From positions 1-64,000 of the forward strand of contig PWYW01000018.1 of the NCBI GenBank assembly GCA_003567685.1: 64,000 nt of DNA, in the 5' to 3' direction. The position numbers and the translations under genes are program-made. Shown piece by piece: positions 7,545 to 15,969 of this stretch. This stretch comes from Gammaproteobacteria bacterium. Lineage in GTDB: Bacteria > Pseudomonadota > Gammaproteobacteria > Xanthomonadales > Wenzhouxiangellaceae. The stretch's first letter is position 1; every line of letters starts with the position of its first letter. The notes beneath the pieces are model-generated. The model was not told where the DNA came from, did no database searches, and saw only the letters and a list, made by a program, of their open reading frames with translations.

Positions 7545-8756
7545 TTATGCATTGGGGCGTTCCAGGTAGTGCCAGAAGCCGAGGTTCAGCCTGGACAGCC
7601 TGTCGAGAAGAGCACCTGGATCAAGGTGCACAAATTCGGTCTTGAGGGCCCGGCTTGAGAGTTGATACACAGCGCCATCCACACGCAGGTCCCCGTCACT
7701 AACGTGCAGTCTCGCCGAAGGGCTGCCGGTGCCTATGCCGACGTTTCCGCTAGCGTTGACGTCGATACTGCTGGTCGGCGCGCCAGGGCGAACTCGGAAA
7801 GGCAGTTGATCGTTGGTCGATACATCCCGGATGAAGAAATTGGCCTCGTTGGCACCGATGTCCCAAATTTGTGGCGTGAATCCGTCCTCGCCAGTTTGCT
7901 CAAAGCGGTGAGTCGGTGTGTTGCCTACCGCCAGGTGCAGATCTCTCAGTGGTGCTGCCGTGTTCAGTCCGATTTGCCCGGTCGAGCTTATGCGCAGGGC
8001 ATTGCTTGGTGCGCTGCCGTCAACGCGGAAAGGCGTGGTCTCCGGAAAAGTGCCATTTGCGGCGTCAACGCCCAGCCAGTCGAGTGAGAAGTGGTCTGCG
8101 CCACCAGGGGATGAGTCGTTTGCACGCAATTGCCAGTCCCCAGCTGGGAAATTGCTGCTGCTGTCGGATGTGTCGATAAAGGTGAGTCGGGCGTTGTTCT
8201 CTTTCAGCCGGAGGGTGTCGAATTGGAAGACCTCGGGGCTAGCGCAGTCGAAACCCAAGCAAGTACCACCCGTGACAATGAGATTGTCGTTAATGACTTG
8301 ATCGCGACCTGTCGATTCGACGACTTGGTCCTCGAATTCGTTGGGCAGATCAGCGATTACCCGGCCTTGTTTGATCGTGATATCCCCTGATGCCGGGTGC
8401 AAAGATGGCAGCGCCGTGCTCAGGTCGCTGTTTTCTCCTGGTTCTGCAGGGTTGGCGCGGCGGTCGACGCTGATGTCATGAGAAAACCGCATTTCAAAGG
8501 TGTAGCGCCCATCTGGCAAGCCGAGCTCGCGAATCCTTGCTTCATTCAAATGGAACGCTTCATCGTTGCCGAATTCAATCTGCGCTTGTTTGCCGTTGGG
8601 CCCAAGCAACAACAGCGAGCCCGTCGTTGCGAGGTCGGGCCGTTCGATGATCAACGCTCGTCCATCCTGGCTGACCATATCTGCAACGGAAACGCCGCTA
8701 AAGCCCGTTGCCAGCAACAGAATGCCGGTTGAAAGTGATGCAAATAGCCGGTGCAT
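7545..8756 (-). CDS. secreted tail-fibre-like protein with S74 peptidase domain, interrupted by stop
   Basis: 403 aa up to the TAA. Residues 1-25 form a signal peptide. The middle has beta-rich repeats typical of tail-spike or surface-fibre stalks (ISSTGQIGLNTAAP, NASGNVGIGTGSPSARLHVSDG) and a segment with two cysteines (TCLGFDCASPEVF). The C-terminal part enters an S74 domain: LSSRALKTEF holds the Ser...Lys pair used for self-cleavage, followed by ALLDRLSRLNLGFWHYLE. The domain stops at PNA-TAA, halfway through, and resumes in the same frame. In the family this domain drives trimerisation and then cuts itself off, so the truncated product would probably not mature. Divergent from the serine hydrolase gene at 9024. 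Confidence 0.75.
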   Translation of the reverse strand: MHRLFASLSTGILLLATGFSGVSVADMVSQDGRALIIERPDLATTGSLLLLGPNGKQAQIEFGNDEAFHLNEARIRELGLPDGRYTFEMRFSHDISVDRRANPAEPGENSDLSTALPSLHPASGDITIKQGRVIADLPNEFEDQVVESTGRDQVINDNLIVTGGTCLGFDCASPEVFQFDTLRLKENNARLTFIDTSDSSSNFPAGDWQLRANDSSPGGADHFSLDWLGVDAANGTFPETTPFRVDGSAPSNALRISSTGQIGLNTAAPLRDLHLAVGNTPTHRFEQTGEDGFTPQIWDIGANEANFFIRDVSTNDQLPFRVRPGAPTSSIDVNASGNVGIGTGSPSARLHVSDGDLRVDGAVYQLSSRALKTEFVHLDPGALLDRLSRLNLGFWHYLERPNA

Positions 8757-9023
8757 GGCAGAATCCCTCGTTTAATGAATGGCTTGGGCCGCATTTGGCC
8801 CCTTGCGAATCACTCTACGCGACAATCAGGTCGGAAACAATCAAGGAAAAATCGCGCAAAAGCCACACATACTGCGGGCCATCCAGTCGTTATTGGCGGC
8901 AGGATGGAAGTGCCTGCACACGATAAGGCCTACTCGGGCGATGTCGCACGCGCAAGCACGGGAGTCCGGGAGATTGGATACGTTATACCCAGCCAAACAC
9001 ATGGCCATAATGGCCAAAGGACC

Positions 9024-10088
9024 ATGATGATGAAGTTTTTGACAACAGGAATATTGCTGGGCGCTAGCACCTTGGGGTTTGGCATGGACCAGGCGGAGTT
9101 CGACAATCTGGTGCAGCAACGCGTGGCGGGTGATCCGTCGGGCGCCTGCATTGCCGTGGCGCGGGTGGATGACAAGGTGCTCACCACGGTTGCCTGCGCC
9201 GACCCCGATAGCCCGCGTGATATCGATGGCCAGTCGCGCTTTGAGATTGGCTCGGTGAGCAAGGCCCTGCAGGGCGTGCTGGTAGCGCGTCTGGTGGCCG
9301 AGGGCAAGCTGGACTTGAACCAGTCGCTTGGCGAGGGGCTGGCAATGGATGTACCGCAGGCGGATGACGAGCCGATTCGGCTTGTTCATTTGCTGACCCA
9401 CACCAGCGGCTTGCCGCGCTTGCCTGCAGGCATGCCGATGAGCGACCCGGCCAACCCTTATGCCGATGTTGATCCTGAAGCGCTGGTCGATCTGCTGGAA
9501 AACGTCGAGCTTCCCGCCGCGCCGGGCGAGAGCTGGGCATACTCGAATTTCGGGGCCATGCTGTTGTCGCTGGCCATTGCGCGGCAGACCGGCGAAGACC
9601 TGGACGAGTTGTTCCAGCGCAAGCTGTTTGGGCCTCTGGAGATGACTCGTACGGCCATTGGCGGGCCGGTGCTGGACGGCCACAACGCCATGGGGCAAAC
9701 GGTGTCACCGTGGGATTTCCACGTGAACCTGGCCGGCGTGGGCGGCGTGCGCAGCAGCCTGGATGACCTGGTCGTTTTCATGCAGGCTGCGTTGGGGCAG
9801 GGCCCGCAGCCGGTTGTCAGCGCTATAAAACAATCGTTCAAGCCGCTTGCCGAGCAGGAGCCGGTTTCCATGGCCTGGGGTTGGGTGATGCTGCCCGTGG
9901 GAGAGCGAAAGGTGCTGGCGCACGATGGCGGCACCTATGGTTTTTCGTCCTTCCTGGCCATTGATGCCGAGCGGGGTGTGGCGGCGGTGGTGTTGTCCGA
10001 TACCACGCTGATGGCGCAAGGTAGTCTTGGTGACCTGGCCATGCACCTGATTGACCCTGAAGTGCCGCTGGGCCAGCCGGCGCGCTGA
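9024..10088 (+). CDS. exported serine hydrolase, beta-lactamase (class C-like) family
   Basis: 354 aa. I chose the ATG cluster at 9024/9027/9030, just after AAAGG (9016-9020), because it is followed by a signal peptide (MKFLTTGILLGASTLGFG); the frame runs open further 5' without coding character. The beta-lactamase-related signatures are complete: SVSK (Ser77...Lys80), YSN (173-175) and HDGG (300-303). Such proteins are usually periplasmic or lipid-anchored esterases, peptidases or penicillin-binding relatives rather than true lactamases. Residues 112-140 contain the usual LLTHTSGLP. It is a single gene, divergent from the S74 protein across a 267-bp intergenic region in which I see no clear operator. 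Confidence 0.85.
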   Translation: MMMKFLTTGILLGASTLGFGMDQAEFDNLVQQRVAGDPSGACIAVARVDDKVLTTVACADPDSPRDIDGQSRFEIGSVSKALQGVLVARLVAEGKLDLNQSLGEGLAMDVPQADDEPIRLVHLLTHTSGLPRLPAGMPMSDPANPYADVDPEALVDLLENVELPAAPGESWAYSNFGAMLLSLAIARQTGEDLDELFQRKLFGPLEMTRTAIGGPVLDGHNAMGQTVSPWDFHVNLAGVGGVRSSLDDLVVFMQAALGQGPQPVVSAIKQSFKPLAEQEPVSMAWGWVMLPVGERKVLAHDGGTYGFSSFLAIDAERGVAAVVLSDTTLMAQGSLGDLAMHLIDPEVPLGQPAR

Positions 10089-10178
10089 CCATAGCCGTAA
10101 GCGGCCAGGCTGGGCTGAACGGATTTGGGCGTTGTAGCCTGAAGATCCTATCTTGACCACAAGATGCGGGAGTTGTAG

Positions 10179-10592
10179 ATGAACGAGGCAGTGCAGGCGA
10201 GCTGGTGGCAACGTAACTGGAAGTGGTTTGTTCCGACCCTGGTGGTGGGATTTTTCGCGCTGGTCGGGGCGTTGGTGGCTGCCGGACTTTTCCTGTTGTT
10301 CGGCATGGTGAAGTCCAGCGATGTCTACCAAGGGGCGTTGGAGACGGCACAGAGCCATCCCGTTGTTCAACAGCGACTCGGCCAGCCAATTGAGCCTGGC
10401 TGGATGGTGATGGGCAGCATTTCAACCTCCGGCGGTTCAGGCGATGCGGACCTGACCATCCCGATTTCCGGCCCCGATGGCGAGGCGCATGTTTATGCGG
10501 TCGCAACGCGTTTTGCGGGTCAATGGACTTTTCAACGGTTGGATGTGGTGTTTGATGGCAGTGGCGAGCGGGTTGATTTGCTGGACGAATAA
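10179..10592 (+). CDS. Coa1/TIM21-like membrane protein (cytochrome oxidase assembly domain family)
   Basis: 137 aa with one membrane helix at about residues 12-38 and a periplasm-facing domain. The soluble part follows the Coa1-family pattern: VYQGALETAQSHPVVQQRLGQPI, then WMVMGSISTSGGSGDADLTIPISGPDGEAHV, then GQWTFQRLDVVFDGSG and a final DLL. In mitochondria Coa1 takes part in cytochrome oxidase assembly; the bacterial role is not established. Genes for the oxidase itself are 24 kb away in this window, so proximity gives no support. An AGTTGTAG leader before the ATG is a weak ribosome binding site. Confidence 0.7.
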   Translation: MNEAVQASWWQRNWKWFVPTLVVGFFALVGALVAAGLFLLFGMVKSSDVYQGALETAQSHPVVQQRLGQPIEPGWMVMGSISTSGGSGDADLTIPISGPDGEAHVYAVATRFAGQWTFQRLDVVFDGSGERVDLLDE

Positions 10593-10681
10593 ACGAATTT
10601 CTCAGGGTGGCTGAGTCATTCTGTTCAGGAGCGCGGGCGACAGTTTTCCGGTGTCCAGATGCCGGGCGATAGGGGCCTTGA

Positions 10682-11632
10682 TCAGGCCTCCCGGGCCTTG
10701 CGTCGGCGCTTGTTGGCGGCAAAGGCAATGCCCTGGGCGTTGAGTTCCATGTCGAGTTTCAGGTGTGCCCATACCTTGGGATCGCGCCCGAGCTGGCCCA
10801 TGCTGTCGAGCAGGCCACAGAAGTAGTCGTACAGTCGTGCGTGGCAGTAGGCCTCGAGCGCGTCATCGGGCCGGTCGCTGGTCTCGGCATCGTCACGCAG
10901 GCGTTCGGCGAACTCGAGATGGCGCAGCAGCTGTCCGGCAGCCACTTCGATATCGGTCACCGCGCCAAAGTGCGTGGGGTAGATGCAGCTTGGTCGTTCG
11001 GCCAAGAGCCGGCGGATCGATTCGCGCGCCAGTTGCGGCTCGAAATCCGTCGGGCTTGTTGAGGGAAAGGCGAATGTGCCTTCGCTCTGGAGTGCGGGGT
11101 AGACCAGCCCAAACGCATCGCCGGCGAAAATCGCATTGTCGCGACTGTCGACGATGCAGAAATGATGGTTGGCATGACCGCGGGTATGCAGGAAGCGCAG
11201 CTCACGCTGGCCCAACTGCAAGGTTTGTTCATCGTCCATGACCCGCACACGATTCTCGGACACCGGCTCGATGGTGCCGTAGATGCGTTGGAAGTTGTCC
11301 TTGCCGTAGACTGCCGAGGCACTGGCGACCAGCTTGATCGGGTCGATGATGTGGGGTGCCGCGCGCGGGTGGGCGACCACCGTTGCATTCGGGCAGGCCC
11401 GAACCAGGGCCGAGGTGCCACCGGCATGGTCGAGATGCACGTGGGTGACGATCAGGTACTCGACTTGCTCGGGTTCGAGTTTCTGGTCGGCCAGCGTTGC
11501 CAGCAGGCGCGGCACGGCGTCGTTGGTGTTGTTGTCGACGAAGGCGGCGCGATCGCCATCGACGATCAGGTAGGCCGCGGCAACGTCGCGCAAGCCGAGG
11601 TAGTGCGTATCGATGGTGTGGATGCCGGTCAT
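10682..11632 (-). CDS. MBL-fold metallo-hydrolase
   Basis: 316 aa metallo-beta-lactamase superfamily enzyme. The metal-binding signature THVHLDHAGG (His64, His66, Asp68, His69) is complete; the later ligands are seen as HTRGHANHH (third His), FAGDAFG (bridging Asp) and YPTHFGAV (last His). No signal peptide is present, so it should be cytoplasmic. The C-terminal 80 residues form an additional helical segment (EAYCHARLYDYFCGLLDSM) typical of the broad glyoxalase II-like/RNase Z-like group. Substrate cannot be told. It is a single gene facing away from the UspA gene. Confidence 0.85.
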   Translation of the reverse strand: MTGIHTIDTHYLGLRDVAAAYLIVDGDRAAFVDNNTNDAVPRLLATLADQKLEPEQVEYLIVTHVHLDHAGGTSALVRACPNATVVAHPRAAPHIIDPIKLVASASAVYGKDNFQRIYGTIEPVSENRVRVMDDEQTLQLGQRELRFLHTRGHANHHFCIVDSRDNAIFAGDAFGLVYPALQSEGTFAFPSTSPTDFEPQLARESIRRLLAERPSCIYPTHFGAVTDIEVAAGQLLRHLEFAERLRDDAETSDRPDDALEAYCHARLYDYFCGLLDSMGQLGRDPKVWAHLKLDMELNAQGIAFAANKRRRKAREA

Positions 11633-11729
11633 TGTGTTTCCCGTATTGGCCAGATCAGAGCATCAACCATAGATCAGATAGGTAGGTTGGGTGTCGTGGA
11701 TTCCATTCGTTGGTTCATCCATTAGTTCG

Positions 11730-11745
11730 CATAATGTATATTATG
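11730..11745. promoter_or_regulatory. 16-bp AT-rich palindrome in divergent intergenic region
   Basis: CATAAT-GTAT-ATTATG is a perfect 6-bp inverted repeat around a 4-bp spacer, in an AT-rich patch between the divergent MBL-fold and UspA genes. It could be an operator for either gene or simply part of a promoter; no matching regulator is known here. Confidence 0.2.
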
Positions 11746-11897
11746 TTTAATTGAGGATGTCCCAGGATTCGGTTCTTGGGGCGGGTATCCCCCCGAGCCG
11801 CAAACTGATCAATGTATGAGTTTTCCCTGATTCGGCTGCGCACATCAAATGCCTTGGGTAAACTGATCTGCAGATTCAGAGTCAAGGAGCCAAGGTC

Positions 11898-12338
11898 ATG
11901 TCGAAGCCATTTGTAGTTGTTGCACTGGATGGGTCTGAAAACGCACAGCGGGCGCTGTCTGCTGCCCGTGATCTCGCCAAGGCGACTGGTCGGGATTTGC
12001 ATGGCCTGTACGTGTACCCGTGGACTCGCGAAACATCGATGATTTTCACGCCGGCGCTCCAGGCCAGCGATACGGAGGTGAAACGACAGCGGGACACTAA
12101 TGCTCAGGCGGTCTTTACCGAAGCCGAAACCTTTTTGGGACAGGGTTGGCGGTTTGCTCAGCGCCATATTTTGCTGGGTGACCCGGCCGAAGAGATCCTG
12201 GCTTTCATGGAGGCTAATCCCGAGGCCCATCTGGTGCTTGGCCGGCGCGGATTGTCGAAAATCAAGGCCATGTTGATCGGCAGTGTCAGCGACAAGGTCA
12301 CGCGTTACGCCAAGGGCCTGGTTACCGTCGTTGGCTGA
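11898..12338 (+). CDS. universal stress protein UspA family
   Basis: 146 aa single-domain Usp protein. It opens with VVVALDGSENAQRAL (the first strand with the conserved Asp that contacts adenine) and contains the ATP-binding loop in GRRGLSKIKAMLIGSVSDKV near residues 114-133, matching the G-2x-G-9x-G(S/T) pattern, so an ATP-binding Usp is likely. Such proteins accumulate under starvation and stress and act in the cytoplasm. The start is preceded by AAGGAG (11884-11889). The gene stands alone and ends at a strong terminator hairpin. Confidence 0.88.
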   Translation: MSKPFVVVALDGSENAQRALSAARDLAKATGRDLHGLYVYPWTRETSMIFTPALQASDTEVKRQRDTNAQAVFTEAETFLGQGWRFAQRHILLGDPAEEILAFMEANPEAHLVLGRRGLSKIKAMLIGSVSDKVTRYAKGLVTVVG

Positions 12339-12366
12339 CTCGATCGGCCGCACAATGCCCAGAAAC

Positions 12367-12394
12367 AAAAGGCCCCGGATTCCGGGGCCTTTTT
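12367..12394. terminator. intrinsic terminator, probably bidirectional
   Basis: Stem GGCCCCGG (12371-12378) pairs with CCGGGGCC (12382-12389) around a 3-base loop. It is preceded by AAAA and followed by TTTTT, so it can stop both the UspA transcript and the leftward nrdJ transcript arriving from the other side. Confidence 0.85.
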
Positions 12395-12443
12395 CATTTT
12401 CAGCGAGAGCCCGTACCGCGTCTGCCGACAGGCTCCTGGCCGG

Positions 12444-13157
12444 TCAGCCGCACTTCGAATAGCCACAAGCCAGGCAGGTCTGGCAGCCGTCCAGCAGTAC
12501 CATCGCCTTGGTATTGCACTTGTGGCACAAGGTGGCCGAGGTTGGATAGGAGGTTTCGGAGTCGCTTGCCGCGCTGGCGGCGTTTTCTCGCGATTCGGCC
12601 TCTGCCCGCTTTTCCTTCAGCAGCAATTGCTGTTGCTCGCTGAGTTCATCGGGTTCAAGCAAACCGATACGCTTGAGGTGATGCTCTACCACTGCACCGA
12701 TGTCGGCGACGATGGACGGTACAAACCGCCCACCAGGCTTGAAATAGCCACCCTTGGGATCGAAAACGGCCTGCAGTTCTTCCGACAGAAACGTCACATC
12801 ACCGCCCTTTCGAAATACCGCCGACATTACCCGGGTCAAGGCCACGATCCACTGGAAGTGGTCCATGTTCTTGGAATTGATGAAGATTTCAAACGGCCGA
12901 CGCTGTTCGTGCTCGGTTCCCATGTTGAGCACGATGTCATTGATGGTCACGTACAGTGCATGATCGTCCAGCGGCGTGCGAATCTTGTAGGTGGCACCTT
13001 CCAGGCACTCCATGCCTTCCGGACGTTCGAGCTTTTCGTGCATGCGGATGATTTCGGCAGTGGGCTTGGCAGCCTCGCCTGCATCTGCTTTTCCGGCAGA
13101 TTGGTCCTTGTCCTTGACCTGGTAGGCGATGATTTTTTTCTGGATTTTCAGGGTCAT
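12444..13157 (-). CDS. nrdJb: class II ribonucleotide reductase, accessory/C-terminal subunit NrdJb
   Basis: 237 aa. The protein corresponds to the C-terminal portion of adenosylcobalamin-dependent ribonucleotide reductase encoded as a separate gene, as in Pseudomonas aeruginosa (NrdJa/NrdJb). A TSCPD-like domain spans about residues 45-165 (YKIRTPLDDHALYVTIND, KNMDHFQWIVALTRVMSAVFRKGG). A charged linker leads to a cysteine-rich end (CHKCNTKAMVLL...CQTCLACGYSKCG), which by family knowledge supplies the redox-active pair that re-reduces the active site. The stop of nrdJa is 2 bases before its ATG, so both are made from one transcript. Confidence 0.85.
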   Translation of the reverse strand: MTLKIQKKIIAYQVKDKDQSAGKADAGEAAKPTAEIIRMHEKLERPEGMECLEGATYKIRTPLDDHALYVTINDIVLNMGTEHEQRRPFEIFINSKNMDHFQWIVALTRVMSAVFRKGGDVTFLSEELQAVFDPKGGYFKPGGRFVPSIVADIGAVVEHHLKRIGLLEPDELSEQQQLLLKEKRAEAESRENAASAASDSETSYPTSATLCHKCNTKAMVLLDGCQTCLACGYSKCG

Positions 13158-13159
13158 GG

Positions 13160-15304
13160 TCAGAATTTCCCGTAGTAGCCTTCTTTGAGCGCGTCGAACA
13201 GGTTGGCGGCCGTGTGGGTCTCGCCGTCATATTCGACTTCCTCGTTGCCTTTCAGCTCTACCGTCGAGCCGTCTTCCAGTTCGAACACGTAGGTGGTGGA
13301 TTCAAGGTCCTTGTCGGTGACCAGCACCCCCTGGAAGGCGGCAGGGTTGAAGCGGAAGGTGGTGCAGCCCTTCAGGCCCTGTTCCCAGGCGAACAAGTAA
13401 ATGTCCTTGAAATCCTCATAGGGATAGTCAGTGGGTACGTTGGCGGTTTTGGAAATGGAGGAATCGACCCATTTCTGGGCAGCTGCCTGAATGGCCACAT
13501 GCTCGCGCGGAGTAATGCTTTCGGCCGTGACAAAGTAGTCTGGCAACTGCTCGGCCGGATCCTCGGAGTACGGCATGGCCGCCGGATTGACCAGGGTGCG
13601 GTAAGCGAGTAGTTCATAGGAATACACGCTGACTTTTTCCTTGCTTTTGCGCCCTTCACGAATCACGTTGCGGTTGTAATGATGGGCGAAGCTTGGTTCG
13701 ATGCCGTTGGATGCATTGTTGGCCAGCGACAACGAAATGGTACCGGTCGGGGCAATCGAGGTGTGGTGGGTAAAACGGGCGCCCTGCTCTGCCAGCTTGT
13801 TGACCAGATCCGGGGCCACTTCGGCGACCTTCTGCATGTAGCGGCTGTAGCGAGCGTGCAGCACCTTGCCACTGACCCGATCGCCAGGCTGGAAGCCATC
13901 GCGCTTCATTTCCGGGCGCAACCGCAACATTTGCGGAGTCACTTCGAACTCGTCGTTCATGATCGGTGCCGGCCCTTTTTCCTCGGCCAGCTCGAGCCCC
14001 ACTTCCCAGCCGGCCACGGCCATTTCGCGGGCGACTTTTTCGGTAAAGCCCAGGGAGTCGGGGGAGCCGTATTTCATGCCCATCATGGTGACCGTTGAAC
14101 CCAACCCCAGGAAACCCATGCCGTGTCGCCGCTTGTACTCGATTTCGCGGCGTTGTTCAGCCAGTGGGAGCCCGTTGATTTCGACGACGTTGTCGAGCAT
14201 TCGGGTGAAAATCCTGACCGTTTGGCGATATTCGTCCCAGTTGAACTCGGCTTCGTCAGTGAAGGGGTTTTCAACAAATCGGGTCAGATTGACCGAGCCG
14301 AGCAGGCAGGCACCATAAGGCGGCAGGGGTTGCTCGCCACAAGGATTGGTTGCCCGGATATTTTCGATCCACCAGTTATTGTTTTGCTCATTGATCCGGT
14401 CGACCAGAACGAAGCCGGGCTCGGCGAAATCGTAGGTTGAGGTCATGATCATGTTCCAGAGCCGCTTGGCCGGGACGGTCTTGTAAATCTTGCAGGCTAC
14501 CCTGCCCTCGTCGTCAACCACGTAGCCGCGGGTGGTCGGCCAATCACGCCAGATGACCTTTTCAGGGTTGTTCAAGTCGATCTCGCCGGCTTCGCTGTCC
14601 AGCACCGGAAAGACCAGCGGCCAGTCGGCCTCGTCGCGCACCGCGCGGATGAAGTCGTCGGTTATCAACAGCGAGCAGTTGAACTGGCGGAGTACGCCGT
14701 CCTCGCGTTTGGCGCGAATGAAGTCCATCACGTCCGGATGGGAGATATCAAAGGTGGCCATTTGTGCCCCACGACGGCCGCCAGCCGACGACACGGTGAA
14801 ACACATCTTGTCGTAGATGTCCATGAACGACATCGGCCCCGAGGTAAAGGCACCTGCCCCGGACACGTAGGCACCCTTTGGCCTGAGTGTCGAGAATTCG
14901 TAGCCAATGCCACAGCCGGCTTTGAGTGTCAGGCCCGCTTCATGAACTTTGTCGAGAATGCCGTCCATGGAATCACCGATCGTGCCCGATACGGTGCAGT
15001 TGATGGTTGACGTGGCAGGCTTGTGCGCCAACGCGCCGGCGTTCGAGGTAATGCGCCCGGCCGGAATCGCCCCTCTGCGCAAAGCCCAGAGGAATTCCCG
15101 ATACCACTTTTCACGCAGGTCCGGCGTGGCTTCAACGTCCGAAAGGGCTCTGGCCACACGCTGATAAGTGGCGTCGATGTCCTGATCAATAACTTCTCCG
15201 GTCTTTGACTTGAGCCGGTATTTCTTGTCCCAGATATCCAGCGATGCTTCCTGGAAGGCGATATCCGGTAATGCAGCCGAGAGGGCCTCTGCCGAAACGC
15301 TCAT
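13160..15304 (-). CDS. nrdJa: adenosylcobalamin-dependent ribonucleotide reductase catalytic subunit NrdJa
   Basis: 714 aa from the ATG at 15304, preceded by AAGAGG on the minus strand; an in-frame TTG two codons earlier is less likely. It is the catalytic alpha subunit of class II ribonucleotide reductase, making deoxyribonucleotides with coenzyme B12 independently of oxygen. Signatures include the N-terminal KTGEVIDQD region, ATSTINCTVSGTIGDSMDGIL, NPCGEQPLPPYGACLLGSVNL near residue 320 (finger-loop Cys that forms the thiyl radical) and APTGTISLSLANNASNGIEPSF. No cobalamin riboswitch was seen upstream. Two NrdR boxes and DnaA-like boxes precede it. Class I genes are not in the window. Confidence 0.92.
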   Translation of the reverse strand: MSVSAEALSAALPDIAFQEASLDIWDKKYRLKSKTGEVIDQDIDATYQRVARALSDVEATPDLREKWYREFLWALRRGAIPAGRITSNAGALAHKPATSTINCTVSGTIGDSMDGILDKVHEAGLTLKAGCGIGYEFSTLRPKGAYVSGAGAFTSGPMSFMDIYDKMCFTVSSAGGRRGAQMATFDISHPDVMDFIRAKREDGVLRQFNCSLLITDDFIRAVRDEADWPLVFPVLDSEAGEIDLNNPEKVIWRDWPTTRGYVVDDEGRVACKIYKTVPAKRLWNMIMTSTYDFAEPGFVLVDRINEQNNNWWIENIRATNPCGEQPLPPYGACLLGSVNLTRFVENPFTDEAEFNWDEYRQTVRIFTRMLDNVVEINGLPLAEQRREIEYKRRHGMGFLGLGSTVTMMGMKYGSPDSLGFTEKVAREMAVAGWEVGLELAEEKGPAPIMNDEFEVTPQMLRLRPEMKRDGFQPGDRVSGKVLHARYSRYMQKVAEVAPDLVNKLAEQGARFTHHTSIAPTGTISLSLANNASNGIEPSFAHHYNRNVIREGRKSKEKVSVYSYELLAYRTLVNPAAMPYSEDPAEQLPDYFVTAESITPREHVAIQAAAQKWVDSSISKTANVPTDYPYEDFKDIYLFAWEQGLKGCTTFRFNPAAFQGVLVTDKDLESTTYVFELEDGSTVELKGNEEVEYDGETHTAANLFDALKEGYYGKF

Positions 15305-15338
15305 ACGCAACCTCTTGATTCGTTGAGTCTGTTATCAC

Positions 15339-15347
15339 TTATACACA
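15339..15347 (+). promoter_or_regulatory. DnaA box upstream of nrdJa
   Basis: TTATACACA matches the DnaA box consensus TTATNCACA exactly. It lies between the nrdJa start and the NrdR box pair. DnaA control of nrdAB is known in Escherichia coli; its role here is inferred. Confidence 0.45.
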
Positions 15348-15364
15348 GGTTATGAACGAGATAT

Positions 15365-15380
15365 TCACAACTTATAGTGT
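15365..15380 (-). promoter_or_regulatory. NrdR box 1 (proximal to nrdJa)
   Basis: TCACAACTTATAGTGT matches 13 of 16 positions of the NrdR consensus acaCwAtATaTwGtgt. Its start is exactly 32 bp from the start of the second box, which is the spacing typical of paired NrdR sites. NrdR represses ribonucleotide reductase genes when dATP is high. Confidence 0.75.
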
Positions 15381-15396
15381 TCCCCGCAATCTTGGA

Positions 15397-15412
15397 GCAC
15401 AATATCTTGTGC
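15397..15412 (-). promoter_or_regulatory. NrdR box 2 (distal to nrdJa)
   Basis: GCACAATATCTTGTGC fits the palindromic core CwATATmTwG of the NrdR site perfectly. With the box at 15365 it forms the tandem operator of nrdJa. It also lies 44 bp upstream of trmL on the other strand. Confidence 0.8.
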
Positions 15413-15432
15413 CTGCAAGGTACGATACGCCT

Positions 15433-15441
15433 TTGTCCACA
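15433..15441 (+). promoter_or_regulatory. DnaA-like box (one mismatch)
   Basis: TTGTCCACA differs from the strong DnaA box TTATCCACA at one base. With the site at 15339 it brackets the NrdR box pair in the nrdJa/trmL intergenic region. Chance occurrence is possible. Confidence 0.3.
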
Positions 15442-15455
15442 GGGATTCAAGTCGC

Positions 15456-15959
15456 ATGTCTCAAGCGCCTGATTACGCGCCTTCGAGTGGTTTGGAAATC
15501 GTTCTGTTTGAACCGGAAATACCACCCAACACCGGCAACATCATGCGTTTGTGTGCCAATGTGGGTGCTCGTCTTCATCTGATCGAGCCACTGGGTTTCG
15601 CGCTGGATGATCGTCGCCTGCGACGGGCCGGGATGGACTATCGCGATGTCGCCGTCGTGCATCGTCATGCCAGTTTGACGGCGTGCCGCGATTTGCTGGG
15701 TCCTCGCCGCTGGTTCGCCCTGAGTCGTCATGCCCGCAGCCGCTACGACCAGGTTGGCTATCAGGCCGGTGACGTGCTGTTGTTCGGACCGGAAACGCGA
15801 GGTTTGCCAGCCGATATGCTGGAGGAGTTTGCCGAGTCTGCACTGACGATTCCCCAGCAGCCGGGAAGTCGCAGTCTGAATCTGTCGAACGCCGTGGCGG
15901 TGGTGGTGTTTGAGGCCTGGCGTCAACTGGGGTTCGCCGGGGCGGCGAAGCAACCCTGA
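15456..15959 (+). CDS. trmL: tRNA (cytidine(34)-2'-O)-methyltransferase TrmL
   Basis: 167 aa SPOUT-class methyltransferase that 2'-O-methylates the wobble nucleotide of certain leucine tRNAs using S-adenosylmethionine. The family start EIVLFEPEIPPNTGNIMRLCANVG is complete. The knotted C-terminal SAM site is visible as LLFGPETRGLP, then IPQQPGSRSLNLSNAVAVVVFEAWRQ. The N-terminus has about 12 residues more than the shortest homologues. Its neighbourhood (gpsA, secB, rhodanese) is the same as around yibK/trmL in Escherichia coli. It converges with gpsA with 10 bases between the stops. Confidence 0.92.
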   Translation: MSQAPDYAPSSGLEIVLFEPEIPPNTGNIMRLCANVGARLHLIEPLGFALDDRRLRRAGMDYRDVAVVHRHASLTACRDLLGPRRWFALSRHARSRYDQVGYQAGDVLLFGPETRGLPADMLEEFAESALTIPQQPGSRSLNLSNAVAVVVFEAWRQLGFAGAAKQP

Positions 15960-15969
15960 ACGGCTGAAT

